From Pyruvatibacter sp. HU-CL02332 (GTDB taxonomy: Bacteria > Pseudomonadota > Alphaproteobacteria > CGMCC-115125): a stretch of 64,000 nucleotides of DNA. Position 1 is the stretch's first letter, and every line of letters begins with the position of its first letter. The notes below the pieces were generated by a model that did not search any database, was not told the DNA's origin, and worked only from the letters and a program-made list of their open reading frames with translations. The translations under genes and the position numbers were made by a program. The DNA lies in assembly GCF_040362765.1 (NCBI RefSeq), contig NZ_BAABWK010000001.1, positions 62,001 to 126,000 of the forward strand. The letters run 5' to 3'. Shown one piece after another: positions 36,801 to 45,999 of the stretch.

Positions 36801-37024
36801 TCGGGAACTTCGCGCAGACGCTCTTCGATGGGTTGCGAAATCAGGCTTTCCATCCGCAGCGCATCAGCACCGGGCATGAAAGTCACAACGGTGGCGAAGC
36901 GGCGGGTCAGCGCCGGGTCTTCCTGACGACCCAGACTGGAGAACGCGAGCCACCCCGCAATGACGATGAGGCCCAGTGTCAGGGCTGTCAGGCGCGGGTT
37001 TCTATAAAACAGGTTCGACCACAT
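33887..37024 (-). CDS. RND efflux transporter permease
   Basis: A 1045-residue inner-membrane proton antiporter of the AcrB/HAE superfamily with 12 spans and two periplasmic loops. Seen: TM1 start FYRNPRLTALTLGLIVIAG, the TM4 proton-relay region SLGLLIDNAIVVVDDF, and the second-half VGTMGLVGLAINGAIIVLSAL. The C-terminus is a basic cytoplasmic tail. It follows its adaptor gene by 24 bases. No outer-membrane channel gene is in the operon, so TolC from elsewhere is presumably used. The divergent HxlR gene is the likely regulator. Confidence 0.95.
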   Translation of the reverse strand: MWSNLFYRNPRLTALTLGLIVIAGWLAFSSLGRQEDPALTRRFATVVTFMPGADALRMESLISQPIEERLREVPEIKEVNSDSRAGTSLVRIELHDYVMVPDQVWSKARNKLTEAEAVLPPAASKPDLQDRSSTAVTIAVGLVWDQEGPPQVDILTRLADDLEDRLLNIPGTRETDLYGEAEEEVLVTLDAVAVSSLNLSVAEISRAITLADAKVSAGQIRNSVNDLSIEVTGELQSITQIADLPIKQRPDGQIVRLRDIATVTKGVRDPPRSVALVRGERGVMISAEMEAGGRVDLWSIRAADILEDFEADLPRGIKQVIVFDQNVYTSARLVELGSNMLLGAAIVMGVLLITLGWKSALLVGAALPLSVLMVFIGYNLIGMPLHQTSMVGIIVSLGLLIDNAIVVVDDFNAARKKGASPGEAISETISHLFVPLFASTLTTALAFAPIFLAPGGAGEFVGPLAIGVIIALSSSFFLAMTVIPAIAGFVSSDDDADTRREHTWWKDGYVNRELADVYRRSIRLILRRPIIGVGVAMVLPIFGFTMAGTLESQFFPANDRDMFQMQVFLPAQTSLSETRVEVEKIRDRLNKHESVLDSYWVIGDPAPRVFYTMTNSSEGLASYAGAFVRTTSGDATLKFLPEIQNDLRNAFPNATILAVPFEQGPPADAPLEVRVVGPDLDVLREEGEKLRAIMHRTSGVTYTIAKLSGGQPKLSVITNEDEAKNAGLQAVDIARSLDASFEGSVGGSVVEATEELPVRVRVGDGGRGEISDIRSEYILPTIRGPLTNNGMPGVPLTAIAEIGLVPELAGITRRNGERTNTIQGFLVPFELPAENLAEFRQHMADANYEPPRGYRFEFGGDAENQSEALGSFAAFAGPLLVLMAASIILSFNSFRYAGIVFAVAFLSVGLALFGVWLFGNPLGFVAIVGTMGLVGLAINGAIIVLSALRADDAAKEGDLQAAEDVVVNASRHIISTTLTTVGGFLPLILFGGRFWQPMATGIAGGVGGSAILALYFTPALFIWIARREARRAEEQRLKGRIAPAE

Positions 37025-37048
37025 ATGCGCTGCCGCCTTTGCTAAACG

Positions 37049-38227
37049 CTACTGGACGCTGGATTGACTGACTTGGGCAGTGCTGTTGCCCGCCGGTGGC
37101 TCAACGATCCGCACACGCTGACCGGGTGCCAGACGATGTGAGCCTTCAACAACGAAGGCTTCGCCATTCTTGAGCGTCCCGCGCACGAAGGCCCGGTCTG
37201 CCTCAGTGTGGAGCAGCTGAACCGTGCGGCGTTCAACGATCCCGGCATTCTTGGGTGCCTGAGCAGCGGCATCGCCCGTGGCTGTGTCAGGTGCCACAAC
37301 GAACAGCGCCCACAATCCTCGCCGCCCTTCCGTAAGCGCTGCAAGCGGCACCCAGAAGCCTGGCTCAGTTACTGTTTGCGTCAGGGTCACACGGGCAAGC
37401 TCACCGGCCCGCACCTGCGAAAACGGCGCTTCAACAACGAAGATGGCATTTACTGTGCGTGTCTCGGCATCAACCTCTGACACGACGTTCGACAAGGCTG
37501 CGGGATAAAGCTGACCGCGCACGTCAATCTGATGAATTTTGCCGTCGTCCAGGCCAATCAACGCATCCGGCGGAATACCGATATGCGCTTCAAGGCTGGC
37601 ACTTTCCAGAAGGCGGAAGATCGGCTGTCCGGCATTCACCACCGTGCCCTCATCCACCATGCGCGCGACCACATGACCGTCATAGGGCGCGCGGATGGAC
37701 GCAAGCTCGATGGCGACTTCAAGCGACGTAATGCTGGCGCGAGCACCGGCCAACTGAGCTGCAATGGCCTGCCCTTCAAAGCGCGCCTCGTCATAGCGCT
37801 GCTGGGAGACATTCTTGCGCTCAAGAAGTTTCTTCTGCCGCTCAACGGTCACTTTGGAGAGGGATAAGCGTGCACTGGCTTCACGTTCCTGCGCGCGGGC
37901 CTGTGCCAGTTGCGCTTCAAGGCTGCGGATGTCTAGGGAGGCAAGAACATCGCCCGCCTTCACCACAGCCCCTTCATCAACGGTGACAGAGGCAAGAAGA
38001 CCCGGACGTTCAAACCCAAGATTGCTGGAGCGGCTGGCATTGATGCGTCCGGCATAGCGTGCCTGCACATCGTAGGTGTCGGTCATTTCGACATTAGCCG
38101 TGACCACCGGCATCAACCGGTCCCGGTCGATGCTCTGGCTGATCGCATCCGGCGCGCCGCTGAAGAAGAAAATCGTGGCGCCCGCTACCAACAAAACGGC
38201 GATGCCCAACAAAAGACGTCTGTTCAC
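37049..38227 (-). CDS. RND efflux periplasmic adaptor (MFP)
   Basis: A 392-residue membrane-fusion protein. N-terminal signal/anchor RRLLLGIAVLLVAGATIFFF, lipoyl half-motif FERPGLLASVTVDEGAVVKAGDVLASLD, a helical hairpin (AQLAQARAQEREASARLSLS ... YDEARFEGQAIAAQLAGARA), second lipoyl half IRAPYDGHVVARMVDEGTVV and a beta-barrel domain. It bridges the RND pump to an outer-membrane channel. First gene of the pump operon. Confidence 0.94.
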   Translation of the reverse strand: MNRRLLLGIAVLLVAGATIFFFSGAPDAISQSIDRDRLMPVVTANVEMTDTYDVQARYAGRINASRSSNLGFERPGLLASVTVDEGAVVKAGDVLASLDIRSLEAQLAQARAQEREASARLSLSKVTVERQKKLLERKNVSQQRYDEARFEGQAIAAQLAGARASITSLEVAIELASIRAPYDGHVVARMVDEGTVVNAGQPIFRLLESASLEAHIGIPPDALIGLDDGKIHQIDVRGQLYPAALSNVVSEVDAETRTVNAIFVVEAPFSQVRAGELARVTLTQTVTEPGFWVPLAALTEGRRGLWALFVVAPDTATGDAAAQAPKNAGIVERRTVQLLHTEADRAFVRGTLKNGEAFVVEGSHRLAPGQRVRIVEPPAGNSTAQVSQSSVQ

Positions 38228-38331
38228 GCTCTAACCCCACCCACTTTGCTCGCTGGCGATACATGCCACCTTCAGCCACTGGTCAGTTACGCCGTGTAAC
38301 ACCAACCGGACCACAGATGATCCCGATAGTT

Positions 38332-38380
38332 AGTTGCACCACGCAACTTAGGTTGTCATGGTAGGTTGCGTCATGCAACG
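38332..38380. promoter_or_regulatory. Twin HxlR-operator candidates between pump operon and hxlR
   Basis: GTTGC-N5-GCAAC occurs twice: 38333-38347 (spacer ACCAC) and 38365-38379 (spacer GTCAT), centres 32 bp apart, i.e. three helical turns. A half-like GGTTGTCATG (38351-38360) lies between. The placement between divergent genes points to binding by the HxlR protein. Confidence 0.7.
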
Positions 38381-38438
38381 TACCAGACACCAATTTCCCC
38401 AAAAACTGCGGGGAAATGCCCGCTAAGGAGATAGATGG

Positions 38439-38918
38439 GTGCGCCGGACCAGTTTTGCCAACACTGATTGCACGCTTGCCGGGTCGCTGGAGATCATCGG
38501 CGAATGGTGGACAATGCTGATTATCCGTGAGGCATTAACGGGTTACCGGCGGTTTGAGGATTTTCGCGAGCGCCTGGGCATCGCCCGCAACATTTTGACG
38601 CGCCGCCTCAGGCATCTGGAAGCCAATGGCATTCTTGAACGGGTGAAGTACCACGACCGCCCACCCCGCTACGAATATGTGCTGACCCAGAAGGGCAAGG
38701 AACTGGGCACATCGCTCATGGCCCTCGCCCAATGGGGCAACAAATGGAAGACGGCCGGCGACACGCCCTCCCCCATCCGCTTCAACAGCGCCGAAACGGG
38801 CGCTCCGCTGGAAGTGCGCATCATCGACACAGCCACCGACGAACCCGTTTACTATAAGTCTGTGGTCGTCACCCCGCCCGACGGCATTACCCGGCATCCC
38901 GGCAAAGACAGCGACTGA
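38439..38918 (+). CDS. HxlR family winged-helix regulator
   Basis: A 159-residue regulator starting at GTG 38439, with AAGGAG eight bases upstream (an ATG at 38435 is out of frame). The family signature is clear: CTLAGSLEIIGEWWTMLIIREALTGYRRFEDFRERLGIARNILTRRL, then the wing HDRPPRYEYVLTQKGKELG. A C-terminal extension of about 45 residues follows. Divergent from the RND operon. Confidence 0.93.
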   Translation: MRRTSFANTDCTLAGSLEIIGEWWTMLIIREALTGYRRFEDFRERLGIARNILTRRLRHLEANGILERVKYHDRPPRYEYVLTQKGKELGTSLMALAQWGNKWKTAGDTPSPIRFNSAETGAPLEVRIIDTATDEPVYYKSVVVTPPDGITRHPGKDSD

Positions 38919-39163
38919 CGCAAAAACCCAAGGTTTCTGCGGCCCTACCGCGTTGTCCACAGAAAAATCACTCTTATCCCAAGGCTCTCCCCACCCCGAC
39001 GCGGGGCTGGCATGGCGTGTGCTCATTTACGTCCAAAGGGCCCATTCGGGGGCTTTTCTGTGCCGCAGCGGCACGGAAGTGTCCCGGATAAGCCCATCGG
39101 ATCAATCAGGGACGCTTTCTCGGGACACATGGGAAAGCCGACAGCTAAAAGAGCGCGTATCCA

Positions 39164-39784
39164 ATGACCAAAACGCGAGCCGCACGAGACCTTCTTGCTT
39201 ACTGGTACCGGTTGTCAGCCGGCCGACAGGCCCCGCGCCGCGACGAGATTGAACCGCGCGACATCAAACGCCACCTGCCCGAGATGTTCATTCTGGAACT
39301 CGAACGGCCCGGCGTCTTTACGTTCCGCCTGGCAGGCACGGCCCTGTGCGCCAATTACGGTTTTGAGCTGCGCAACGAAGAGTTCTCGTCCCTCTGGCAC
39401 GGCGAAAGCCGCGTCACGGTCACAAGCCTGCTGGAACGCGTCGTCGGCAATGCCGAACCTGTGCTGGTTGAGTTTGCTGCTGAGAGCATGCGCGAACGCA
39501 ATGTACGCTTTGAACTTCTGCTTCTGCCGCTTGCAGCATCAAACGGCCGCCTGTCCCGCGTCCTGGGCTGCGTCGCCCCGCTGGAAGACCCCTTCTGGCT
39601 CGGCACGGACCCGATTGTGCGTCAGTGGACTGAAACCATCGAAGTACTGGATGCCGAAGAAGGCGAGACCATTCCCATGACGGAACGCGTCGAGCTGGAC
39701 GTGGAAGACAACCCCCATGCACCGCCCGCCATCGCGTTTCGCGAAGTGCGCCCTTACCTGCGACTGGTCAAGACAGACAGTTAG
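39164..39784 (+). CDS. PAS domain protein (PAS_5 type)
   Basis: A 206-residue protein of the alphaproteobacterial PAS_5 family: LLAYWYRLSAGRQAPRRDEIEPRDIKRHLPEMFILEL, then VFTFRLAGTALCANYGFELRNEEFSSLW. Such proteins usually have no effector domain and are linked to envelope or cell-cycle control by guilt of association only. The ATG at 39164 has no strong ribosome site. A 245-bp stretch upstream shows nothing else. Confidence 0.85.
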   Translation: MTKTRAARDLLAYWYRLSAGRQAPRRDEIEPRDIKRHLPEMFILELERPGVFTFRLAGTALCANYGFELRNEEFSSLWHGESRVTVTSLLERVVGNAEPVLVEFAAESMRERNVRFELLLLPLAASNGRLSRVLGCVAPLEDPFWLGTDPIVRQWTETIEVLDAEEGETIPMTERVELDVEDNPHAPPAIAFREVRPYLRLVKTDS

Positions 39785-39802
39785 TCCGGACACCAAACGC
39801 CA

Positions 39803-41293
39803 TCAGGATGCGGCGGGCATCACCAGTTCATCGTCAAAGTCGATGAGCTGAACGCGAAGCTCGTCCGCGCCCTTGGCACCTCGCAGGTCCACACCACTGA
39901 GAGTGGCTCCGCGCAGATCAGCGCCGCGCAAATCAACATCCACGAGAATGGCACCCGTCAGGTCCGCATCCCGCAGATCGGTCTTGAAGAGCGACCCGCC
40001 GGTCAAATCAATGCCGCGCATGTTTGTCTTGCGAAGGTCACCGCCGGACAGCACCGCGCCATGCGCCCGCACAGGCCACTTCTTGCCGCCAAGCCCACCG
40101 ATTGGCATGGGCGACAGATCAGCATTCATCATCACGACACCATTGGCCTTGATCCCGGAGAGCTTGGCACCGCGCAGATCCGCAAAGGCCATACGGGTCT
40201 TTCTGAGCGTTGATCCCTCAAGGTCACTCATGGTGAGATTCACATGAGACAGATTGGCGTCCGCCAGCACAGTGTCGCGCATGTCAGCGGCCGGCAGTTT
40301 TCCTCGAGCTGCCTCAAGGCCGGTCGCATCAATGCCGCGCGCATTCAGCTGACGGCCATGCTGGCCAAGGCTTGCCACCCACAACCCATGGTCCTGGATC
40401 ATGTCTTCGATGGTTTCACCGTCACTGGTGCGCTTTTGCGGGATGATGGCACCGGTCACGTCCGCATGGGTCAGCTCACTACGGGTCACTTGAGATGCCG
40501 TCAGATCAGCGCCCTGCAGATTTGTGCCATCCAGCACGCCGCCCACAAGCGTCGCACCGCGTAAGCAACAGCCTGACAGATCAGCGTCCGTCAGGTCGCA
40601 CCCGGTAAAGATGACGCCAGACAGGTTTGAATCGCACAGTTGCGTCTTGCGCAGCTTGGCATTGGTAAAATTGGCGTCCGTCAGATCTGTGCCATTCAAC
40701 TGGGCGCGTACGACACGGGCCCCTTCGAAGTTCACTTCGCGCAGTGTCGCACCGGACATATCGGCACTGGCATCAATGCCATTGAAGTAGGCCAGATTGC
40801 CGCCGCCATCCCGCGCCATGATCATGCCGTCTCGAATGTCAGCGCCTTCCAGATTGCTGCCTTCAAAGTCCGCGCGGGCAAATATCCCACCGCGAAGATC
40901 AGCCCTCATGAGATTGGCACCGCGAAAAGAAGCGCCTGTGAATTCCGCGCTGAAAAAGTTGGCCCCCGTGAGGTCAGCGCCATCAAACTGCGCGCCGTCA
41001 CCACTCACACCGACAAATTCAGCCTCGCGCAAATCCGCGCCTCGGAAGTCCATGTACTCGATACACTGAAACGACAGAACCAGCCGCTGGCCACCTTTGC
41101 GCCCGGTGATGAAGTTCCGATGGCGTGCCAGGGCAATGCGCAAACTTCGCTCGTCTGGACCCTCCTGCGTCGTCACGACGCTGGACGGCATGGCGTTTGC
41201 CGGTGCTGCCTTGAGACCCACGCCAGGACCAAGCGGCGACCGCGTTCGAATGCGGCCGCGCGTACCAGAAGTTTCTGCTTTTTGATCGCCCAT
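39803..41293 (-). CDS. Large pentapeptide-repeat protein
   Basis: A 496-residue protein. ATG 41293 is preceded by GGAGGAATTCCC. About 75 residues of unique N-terminus (with IALARHRNFITGRKGGQRLVLS) lead into long runs of A(D/N)LxX repeats from FRGADLREAEFVGVSG to RGADLRGATLSGVDLRGAKG, interrupted near residues 290-340 by a helical linker (TIEDMIQDHGLWVASLGQHG). It should form one or two right-handed beta-helices. There is no signal peptide. Function unknown; too long for the Qnr/MfpA type. Confidence 0.88.
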   Translation of the reverse strand: MGDQKAETSGTRGRIRTRSPLGPGVGLKAAPANAMPSSVVTTQEGPDERSLRIALARHRNFITGRKGGQRLVLSFQCIEYMDFRGADLREAEFVGVSGDGAQFDGADLTGANFFSAEFTGASFRGANLMRADLRGGIFARADFEGSNLEGADIRDGMIMARDGGGNLAYFNGIDASADMSGATLREVNFEGARVVRAQLNGTDLTDANFTNAKLRKTQLCDSNLSGVIFTGCDLTDADLSGCCLRGATLVGGVLDGTNLQGADLTASQVTRSELTHADVTGAIIPQKRTSDGETIEDMIQDHGLWVASLGQHGRQLNARGIDATGLEAARGKLPAADMRDTVLADANLSHVNLTMSDLEGSTLRKTRMAFADLRGAKLSGIKANGVVMMNADLSPMPIGGLGGKKWPVRAHGAVLSGGDLRKTNMRGIDLTGGSLFKTDLRDADLTGAILVDVDLRGADLRGATLSGVDLRGAKGADELRVQLIDFDDELVMPAAS

Positions 41294-41427
41294 GATGTGG
41301 GAATTCCTCCATTCAGGAGAAACTACAATCAAACACTACAGGTCCAGATAAGGCAGCCGCCCGAACTGGTCTAAAACTCTAGTCAAATTTTAGACAGTTC
41401 CGGGCAAGAAGACGCCGCTAACAACGC

Positions 41428-43089
41428 TTACTCAGCAGCAGCAGCAGCCTCGCGGTCTTCAGCAATCTGCACATTTTCAGGCGTCAGCGCAGAACGACCA
41501 CGGATCATGTCAGCGGTCTTTTCCGCAATCATGATGGTGGGCGCATTGGTGTTTGCACCGACCAGCGTCGGCATGATGGACGCATCCACCACACGAAGCC
41601 CCTCAACGCCGCGCACCTTCATGCTCGGATCAACAACGGCCATATCATCGGTGCCCATCTTGCAGGTCCCGACCGGGTGATAGAGCGTTTCAGCTGTGGC
41701 ACGGATCCAGGCATCCAGCTCTTCGTCCGTGTTGACGTCTGCCGGTGGCTTGAGACGGTCACCGCGATATTCGTCAAACGCCTGTTGGCGGAACACTTCT
41801 TCCGTGCGGCGAATGCCGTCACGCATGGCGCGGCGATCATTCTCAGATTCAAGATAATTTGGCTGCAGTAGCGGCGCATCCAGCGGATCAAGCGACTTGA
41901 GCGCAAGATAGCCACGGCTTTCAGGACGCGTTGGATACATGACGCAGGAGAAGCCGTGCTTGTCGGTGATGCCGTCACGTCCGTGGCTGTCGCCCATGGC
42001 AACACTCACATAGTGAAGCTGGATATCCGGCAGATCGAGGTCCGGGCGCGTCTTGAAGAACGCACCAGCCGCAGTCGGCGGATAGGACGCGTCGCCCGTG
42101 CCGAACAGCAGATAGGACAGACCAGCCTTGATGCGGTTGATCGGAGACGCGGCGCGGTGAAGCGTTACCGGCTGCGTGCATTCAAACTGGCTTACAACAC
42201 CCAGGTGATCCTGCAGGTTCTGGCCTACGCCCTTGACGTCGGACACAACGTCAATGCCCCACTTGCGCAGATACTCAGCGTCACCAATGCCTGACAGCAA
42301 CAGGAGTTGCGGTGAATTGATGGCACCACCGGACAGGATCAGTTCCTTGTCCACCTGCACCTGCTTGGTTTCTCCGTCCTGCACATATTCAATGCCGGAA
42401 ACCTTGCTGCCATTGAACAGGATGCGCGTTGTATGCGCCCCGGTTTCAGCCACAAGGTTTTCGCGCTCAAGTGCCGGCACCAGATAGGCCTGCGCAGCGG
42501 AGCAGCGCTTGGATCCTTTGATCGTGTGTTCGTAGCGGGCAAACCCTTCCTGCTGCGCACCGTTGAAATCGTCCGTCGCCGGATGACCGGCCTGCTGACC
42601 GGCTTCAACGAAGACATCCATCAGGATGTCGTTGGTCCGATTGGACTTCTGCACATGAAGGGGGCCTTCCTGACCGTGGAACGTGGTGTCGTCACGGTTG
42701 GAATGCTCGGCTTTCTTGAAGTATGGGAGACAGTCCGCATAGGCCCAGCCTGGGTTGCCGAGCTGACGCCACAAATCGTAGTCGCGCGCATGACCGCGGG
42801 TATAGACCATGGCGTTGATGGACGAAGACCCACCCCACCCACGACCGCGCGGCCAATAAAGCTTGCGGTTGTTCAGATGCGTCTGACCTTCGGTTTCGTA
42901 GCCCCAGTTATTTTCGTTCTTGGTGCCAACAATCTGGGAATAGCCAGCGGGCATGTGAATGAAGGTGTTCTTGTCCTTGGGACCGGCTTCCAGGATCAGC
43001 ACCCGCGATCCTTCATCTTCGCTCAGACGGTTCGCAAGCACGCAGCCCGCGCTGCCTGCGCCCACAATCACATAATCAAACGCTTCCAT
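41428..43089 (-). CDS. GMC family FAD-dependent alcohol/choline dehydrogenase
   Basis: A 553-residue glucose-methanol-choline oxidoreductase. FAD-binding [24 protein letters not shown] signature 1 region [22 protein letters not shown], signature 2 [20 protein letters not shown], the catalytic His in [11 protein letters not shown] and the closing [19 protein letters not shown] are all intact. It probably oxidises a primary alcohol such as an aliphatic alcohol or choline; the exact substrate is not clear. The C-terminus has an acidic/alanine tail. Confidence 0.93.
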   Translation of the reverse strand: MEAFDYVIVGAGSAGCVLANRLSEDEGSRVLILEAGPKDKNTFIHMPAGYSQIVGTKNENNWGYETEGQTHLNNRKLYWPRGRGWGGSSSINAMVYTRGHARDYDLWRQLGNPGWAYADCLPYFKKAEHSNRDDTTFHGQEGPLHVQKSNRTNDILMDVFVEAGQQAGHPATDDFNGAQQEGFARYEHTIKGSKRCSAAQAYLVPALERENLVAETGAHTTRILFNGSKVSGIEYVQDGETKQVQVDKELILSGGAINSPQLLLLSGIGDAEYLRKWGIDVVSDVKGVGQNLQDHLGVVSQFECTQPVTLHRAASPINRIKAGLSYLLFGTGDASYPPTAAGAFFKTRPDLDLPDIQLHYVSVAMGDSHGRDGITDKHGFSCVMYPTRPESRGYLALKSLDPLDAPLLQPNYLESENDRRAMRDGIRRTEEVFRQQAFDEYRGDRLKPPADVNTDEELDAWIRATAETLYHPVGTCKMGTDDMAVVDPSMKVRGVEGLRVVDASIMPTLVGANTNAPTIMIAEKTADMIRGRSALTPENVQIAEDREAAAAAE

Positions 43090-43232
43090 CGTTTCCTGCC
43101 TTTACTGCAAAGGCGCGCGTCACTCTTTGGCTGTCCCAAATGAGCCGCGCTGCCCTACGCGCCATATAGTCGACGCGGCTGCCCATTTCGAGCAGCCGCG
43201 CCAAATCACGTGAGTGACAATACCGTAAAAAG

Positions 43233-43246
43233 TGACGCCTGCGTCA
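43233..43246. promoter_or_regulatory. Palindrome upstream of GMC gene
   Basis: TGACGCCTGCGTCA (arms TGACGC/GCGTCA, 2-bp centre) lies 144 bp upstream of the GMC start. A second structure, a 9-bp hairpin CGCGGCTGC/GCAGCCGCG, is at 43174-43200 in the presumed leader. Their roles are not known. Confidence 0.3.
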
Positions 43247-43295
43247 AGTTCTATTCAACGCCGCGTCAATAGCGGGCGGAACTCCGCCCGCAGCC

Positions 43296-44159
43296 CTACG
43301 GAATCAGCTGGATTTCAACCCGTCGGTTAAGCGCTTCACGGACATTATCACCGGTCGGCACAGCCAGCTGGGTCTCGCCATAGGCCACAACACGGATTGC
43401 ATCAGGCAGTGCGCCCAGCTCGATCATGGTGGCTTTCACAGCTTCTGCGCGGCGCAGCGACAGCCCGTCATTGTATGAGGCACGGCCAGACGTATCTGTG
43501 TGGCCGCCCAGAACAATCTCGCCATGCCCGCCGGTGCGTGCGGTTTCCATGGCAGCCCCGATGACGTCCAGTGCATCTGCACGCAGGAACCACTCATCGA
43601 AGCCGAAGTAAGATGTGAAGTTGGCCGGGTCTGGAAGCGTCACCTGCACCGGTGGTGGTGCAATTGCAGCCTCAAGGGCAGCGATGCTTGAATTGAATTC
43701 AGACTGGCAACGCGATACCGCAGCGGCATCGGATTCAGGATCAATCGCCCGCAGGTACCAGCAATCAAAAGCGGCCTGGGCATTGGCGGCCTGCGCTGGC
43801 GCTGACGACCGGCCCGTAGACAAGGCGCTGGTCAGACGGCCACGAGCCGCATCAAACGTGGCAATTGAGCCCCTGCCCGACTGAAGAGCCCCGGAGACCG
43901 GCACAACAGGTGCCACCACCGTTCCCTGCGCAGCTGCAATGGCGCGCGAGGCAAAGGCATTGGACAGCTCTTCGTTTTCTTCCTCGTAGGCCCGAGCGGA
44001 ATGATTGAGATACGCGTCATACAGTGCCTGCGTGAAGGGATCGCCGGACGGCGTCATTTCACGGGCGTCGTCCAGCTGATAGCTGGCGCAGGAAGACAGA
44101 AACACAGCAATCGCCACGAAGGCAGCATGCCGAATATTCAAACCAAATAGCTGACGCAT
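43296..44159 (-). CDS. OmpA-family peptidoglycan-associated lipoprotein
   Basis: A 287-residue lipoprotein: signal with lipobox FLSSC, an Ala-rich middle and a C-terminal OmpA domain (FTSYFGFDEWFLRADALDVI ... EIVLGGHTDTSGRASYNDGLSLRRAEAV ... VVAYGETQLAVPT ... NRRVEIQLIP). The Asp and Arg that contact diaminopimelate are present in DTSG and NRRVEI. It probably links the outer membrane to the peptidoglycan. ATG 44159 is preferred to an upstream TTG. Confidence 0.92.
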   Translation of the reverse strand: MRQLFGLNIRHAAFVAIAVFLSSCASYQLDDAREMTPSGDPFTQALYDAYLNHSARAYEEENEELSNAFASRAIAAAQGTVVAPVVPVSGALQSGRGSIATFDAARGRLTSALSTGRSSAPAQAANAQAAFDCWYLRAIDPESDAAAVSRCQSEFNSSIAALEAAIAPPPVQVTLPDPANFTSYFGFDEWFLRADALDVIGAAMETARTGGHGEIVLGGHTDTSGRASYNDGLSLRRAEAVKATMIELGALPDAIRVVAYGETQLAVPTGDNVREALNRRVEIQLIP

Positions 44160-44362
44160 GTTCTTATTGATCCCCAACGCGAGCGTTAACCGTAATTGCC
44201 GGGGACAGTATCAGCGTGTGGCCACCGCGCCAATGGCGGAATTAGGGGCGTTTTAGGCCTACTTTGCCGCCACCGAGCCCCTGATCGCCCATCGCCATCG
44301 AAACGCCGTCACAAACAATCGTACGAAGGCCAATTTGCTCCGACCGCCAAGGCACTCATCCG

Positions 44363-44884
44363 CTATAGATCAATGCCCTTGTTGGACAGACGTGACTTCA
44401 AGCGCTGCACCATTTCGGGCATCCGCTTGATCGCCGCGCCAAGACCGACCTGCATTCCACGTTGCTGCAGCGCCGGCATTTCTTCCAACATGCGCTGGCC
44501 TGTGTCGGATTTGTAGAACGAGACAATGTCCTGCAACTCTTTTGCTGAAAATGTTTCAGCATAGATCGGCACAAACTGCGCGATGGCATCTTCCACCACA
44601 AACTTCAGCTCATCCCGCAGGACTTCTTCCACGATCACATATTGCTTGTCGGTGAGCTTGGGATGCGCCTTGCGAAGCTGTGCCAATTGCAACGGAAGCA
44701 TGGCCGTTATCATGCTCTGAGCCATCTGCTCACCCTGGGAAATCTCAACGACTTCGGCGGCGAGCCGCAATCTCTCAGCTTCAGTGTCTGCTGCACTTAC
44801 TTGCGAGCTGACCATCACAGACGCCAGCACAATGAGGCTGATAGTACGTCGGACCCCGACAAGGTTCTTTAGAACAGGAAGCAT
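44363..44884 (-). CDS. DUF2059 exported protein
   Basis: A 173-residue protein from ATG 44884 (GGAG nine bases upstream). A signal peptide (RTISLIVLASVMVSSQVSAAD) is followed by the DUF2059 helical domain, including FVPIYAETFSAKELQDIVSFYKSDTGQRMLEEMPALQQ, the family's signature. Periplasmic, function unknown. Confidence 0.88.
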   Translation of the reverse strand: MLPVLKNLVGVRRTISLIVLASVMVSSQVSAADTEAERLRLAAEVVEISQGEQMAQSMITAMLPLQLAQLRKAHPKLTDKQYVIVEEVLRDELKFVVEDAIAQFVPIYAETFSAKELQDIVSFYKSDTGQRMLEEMPALQQRGMQVGLGAAIKRMPEMVQRLKSRLSNKGIDL

Positions 44885-45002
44885 TCTTCTCATCTCCGAC
44901 GCTATGCCACGCAACAACCCGTTGCCACTCTTAAGAGCATAGGTCTGACCAGACGAGCGTCGCAACCCTCAATGCCCGCCTCGGTCGAGCACGTGACATC
45001 GC

Positions 45003-45761
45003 CTAAAATTCTTCCTTGTACGGACGAAGATCAAGCTCAAGCGTCCATGTGCTGGCGTGCTGCATATGCAGGTTCCAGTATTCTGCCGCGACCGCATCCA
45101 CGTTCAGGCCGCCATCTTCGCCTTTGGCTTCAAGGTATTCAGCAAAGCGGGACTTGAGCTGTGCGCCGTCAACGCCGCCGTCAATAACGGCGTGACCCAC
45201 ATGCAGTCCGCGCTTGCCGAACTCACGCGCCATGCCGTGTGCCAGCGCGCGCTCGGCAGCTTTGGCGGAAGCAAACGCCGTGAACGGCGGACGTGCCCGC
45301 ATCGACGCCGTCGCACCAGTGAAGATGAGCGTTGCCTGAGTGTCGCGCACGCCCTCGCCTTCCGGCAGAACCCGCTGCGCCATTTCGCGCCCGACAAGGA
45401 AACCGCCAAATGCACACAGGCGCCACAGATCCTCGAAGAACGCGTCCGACATGTCGGTCAGAGCACTGAATCGGTTGTTGCCGGCGTTGTAGACAACAAG
45501 GTCAGGCTTCCCGGCGCCCTGCTCTGCCGTGTCAAACATCCGCTTCACATCAGCGGTCTGGGTGGTATCCGCCACAATCGCGGTGGCTTTACCGCCGGCG
45601 GCTTCGATTTCGCTGACAACCACATCAAGCTTCGCCTGTGTTCGGCCGGCGACATAAACATGCAGCCCTTCTGCCGCAGCCCGCCGGGCAATCGCCCCGC
45701 CAATACCTTCGGACGCGCCCACACCCACGATAAGCGCCACTGAACCTTTTTCGATTTTCAT
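45003..45761 (-). CDS. SDR-family protein with Tyr-to-Phe active site
   Basis: A 252-residue Rossmann short-chain dehydrogenase/reductase: ALIVGVGASEGIGGAIARRAA (cofactor loop, quoted in part), NNRFSALTDMSD and FTGATASMRARPPFTAFASAKAAERAL. In the usual YxxxK site this protein has FASAK, i.e. Phe replaces the catalytic Tyr while Lys stays. A subfamily with this change is known, so it may bind but not turn over typical substrates. Confidence 0.85.
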   Translation of the reverse strand: MKIEKGSVALIVGVGASEGIGGAIARRAAAEGLHVYVAGRTQAKLDVVVSEIEAAGGKATAIVADTTQTADVKRMFDTAEQGAGKPDLVVYNAGNNRFSALTDMSDAFFEDLWRLCAFGGFLVGREMAQRVLPEGEGVRDTQATLIFTGATASMRARPPFTAFASAKAAERALAHGMAREFGKRGLHVGHAVIDGGVDGAQLKSRFAEYLEAKGEDGGLNVDAVAAEYWNLHMQHASTWTLELDLRPYKEEF

Positions 45762-45999
45762 TGGATAGTTCCCTGCATTGGACGGCAGCCTGACTTGTTA
45801 ACGCTTTGCTTACCCTGAAAGGCCAAGCCTGCTGCCAAATCCAGCCCGTTCTGATTTCGAACCCACATATTGGAGCACTCCGAGGCCTTCGCCACAAAAA
45901 ACTGTACCCGCGAATGCAACCTGCCGTTAACCCGGCCCATGAAAGCATGGGGGTCCGACATTCAATAAGGACGCCCCAAGAACGGGCTGGAGCAAAACG

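Noticed and set aside
40043-40052. Another copy of GCCGGACAGC, the hairpin-array core
   Set aside because: It lies inside the pentapeptide-repeat gene and has no flanking inverted repeat, so it is a chance match.
43174-43200. 9-bp hairpin upstream of the GMC gene as terminator
   Set aside because: There is no T-run on either side; at most a leader structure.
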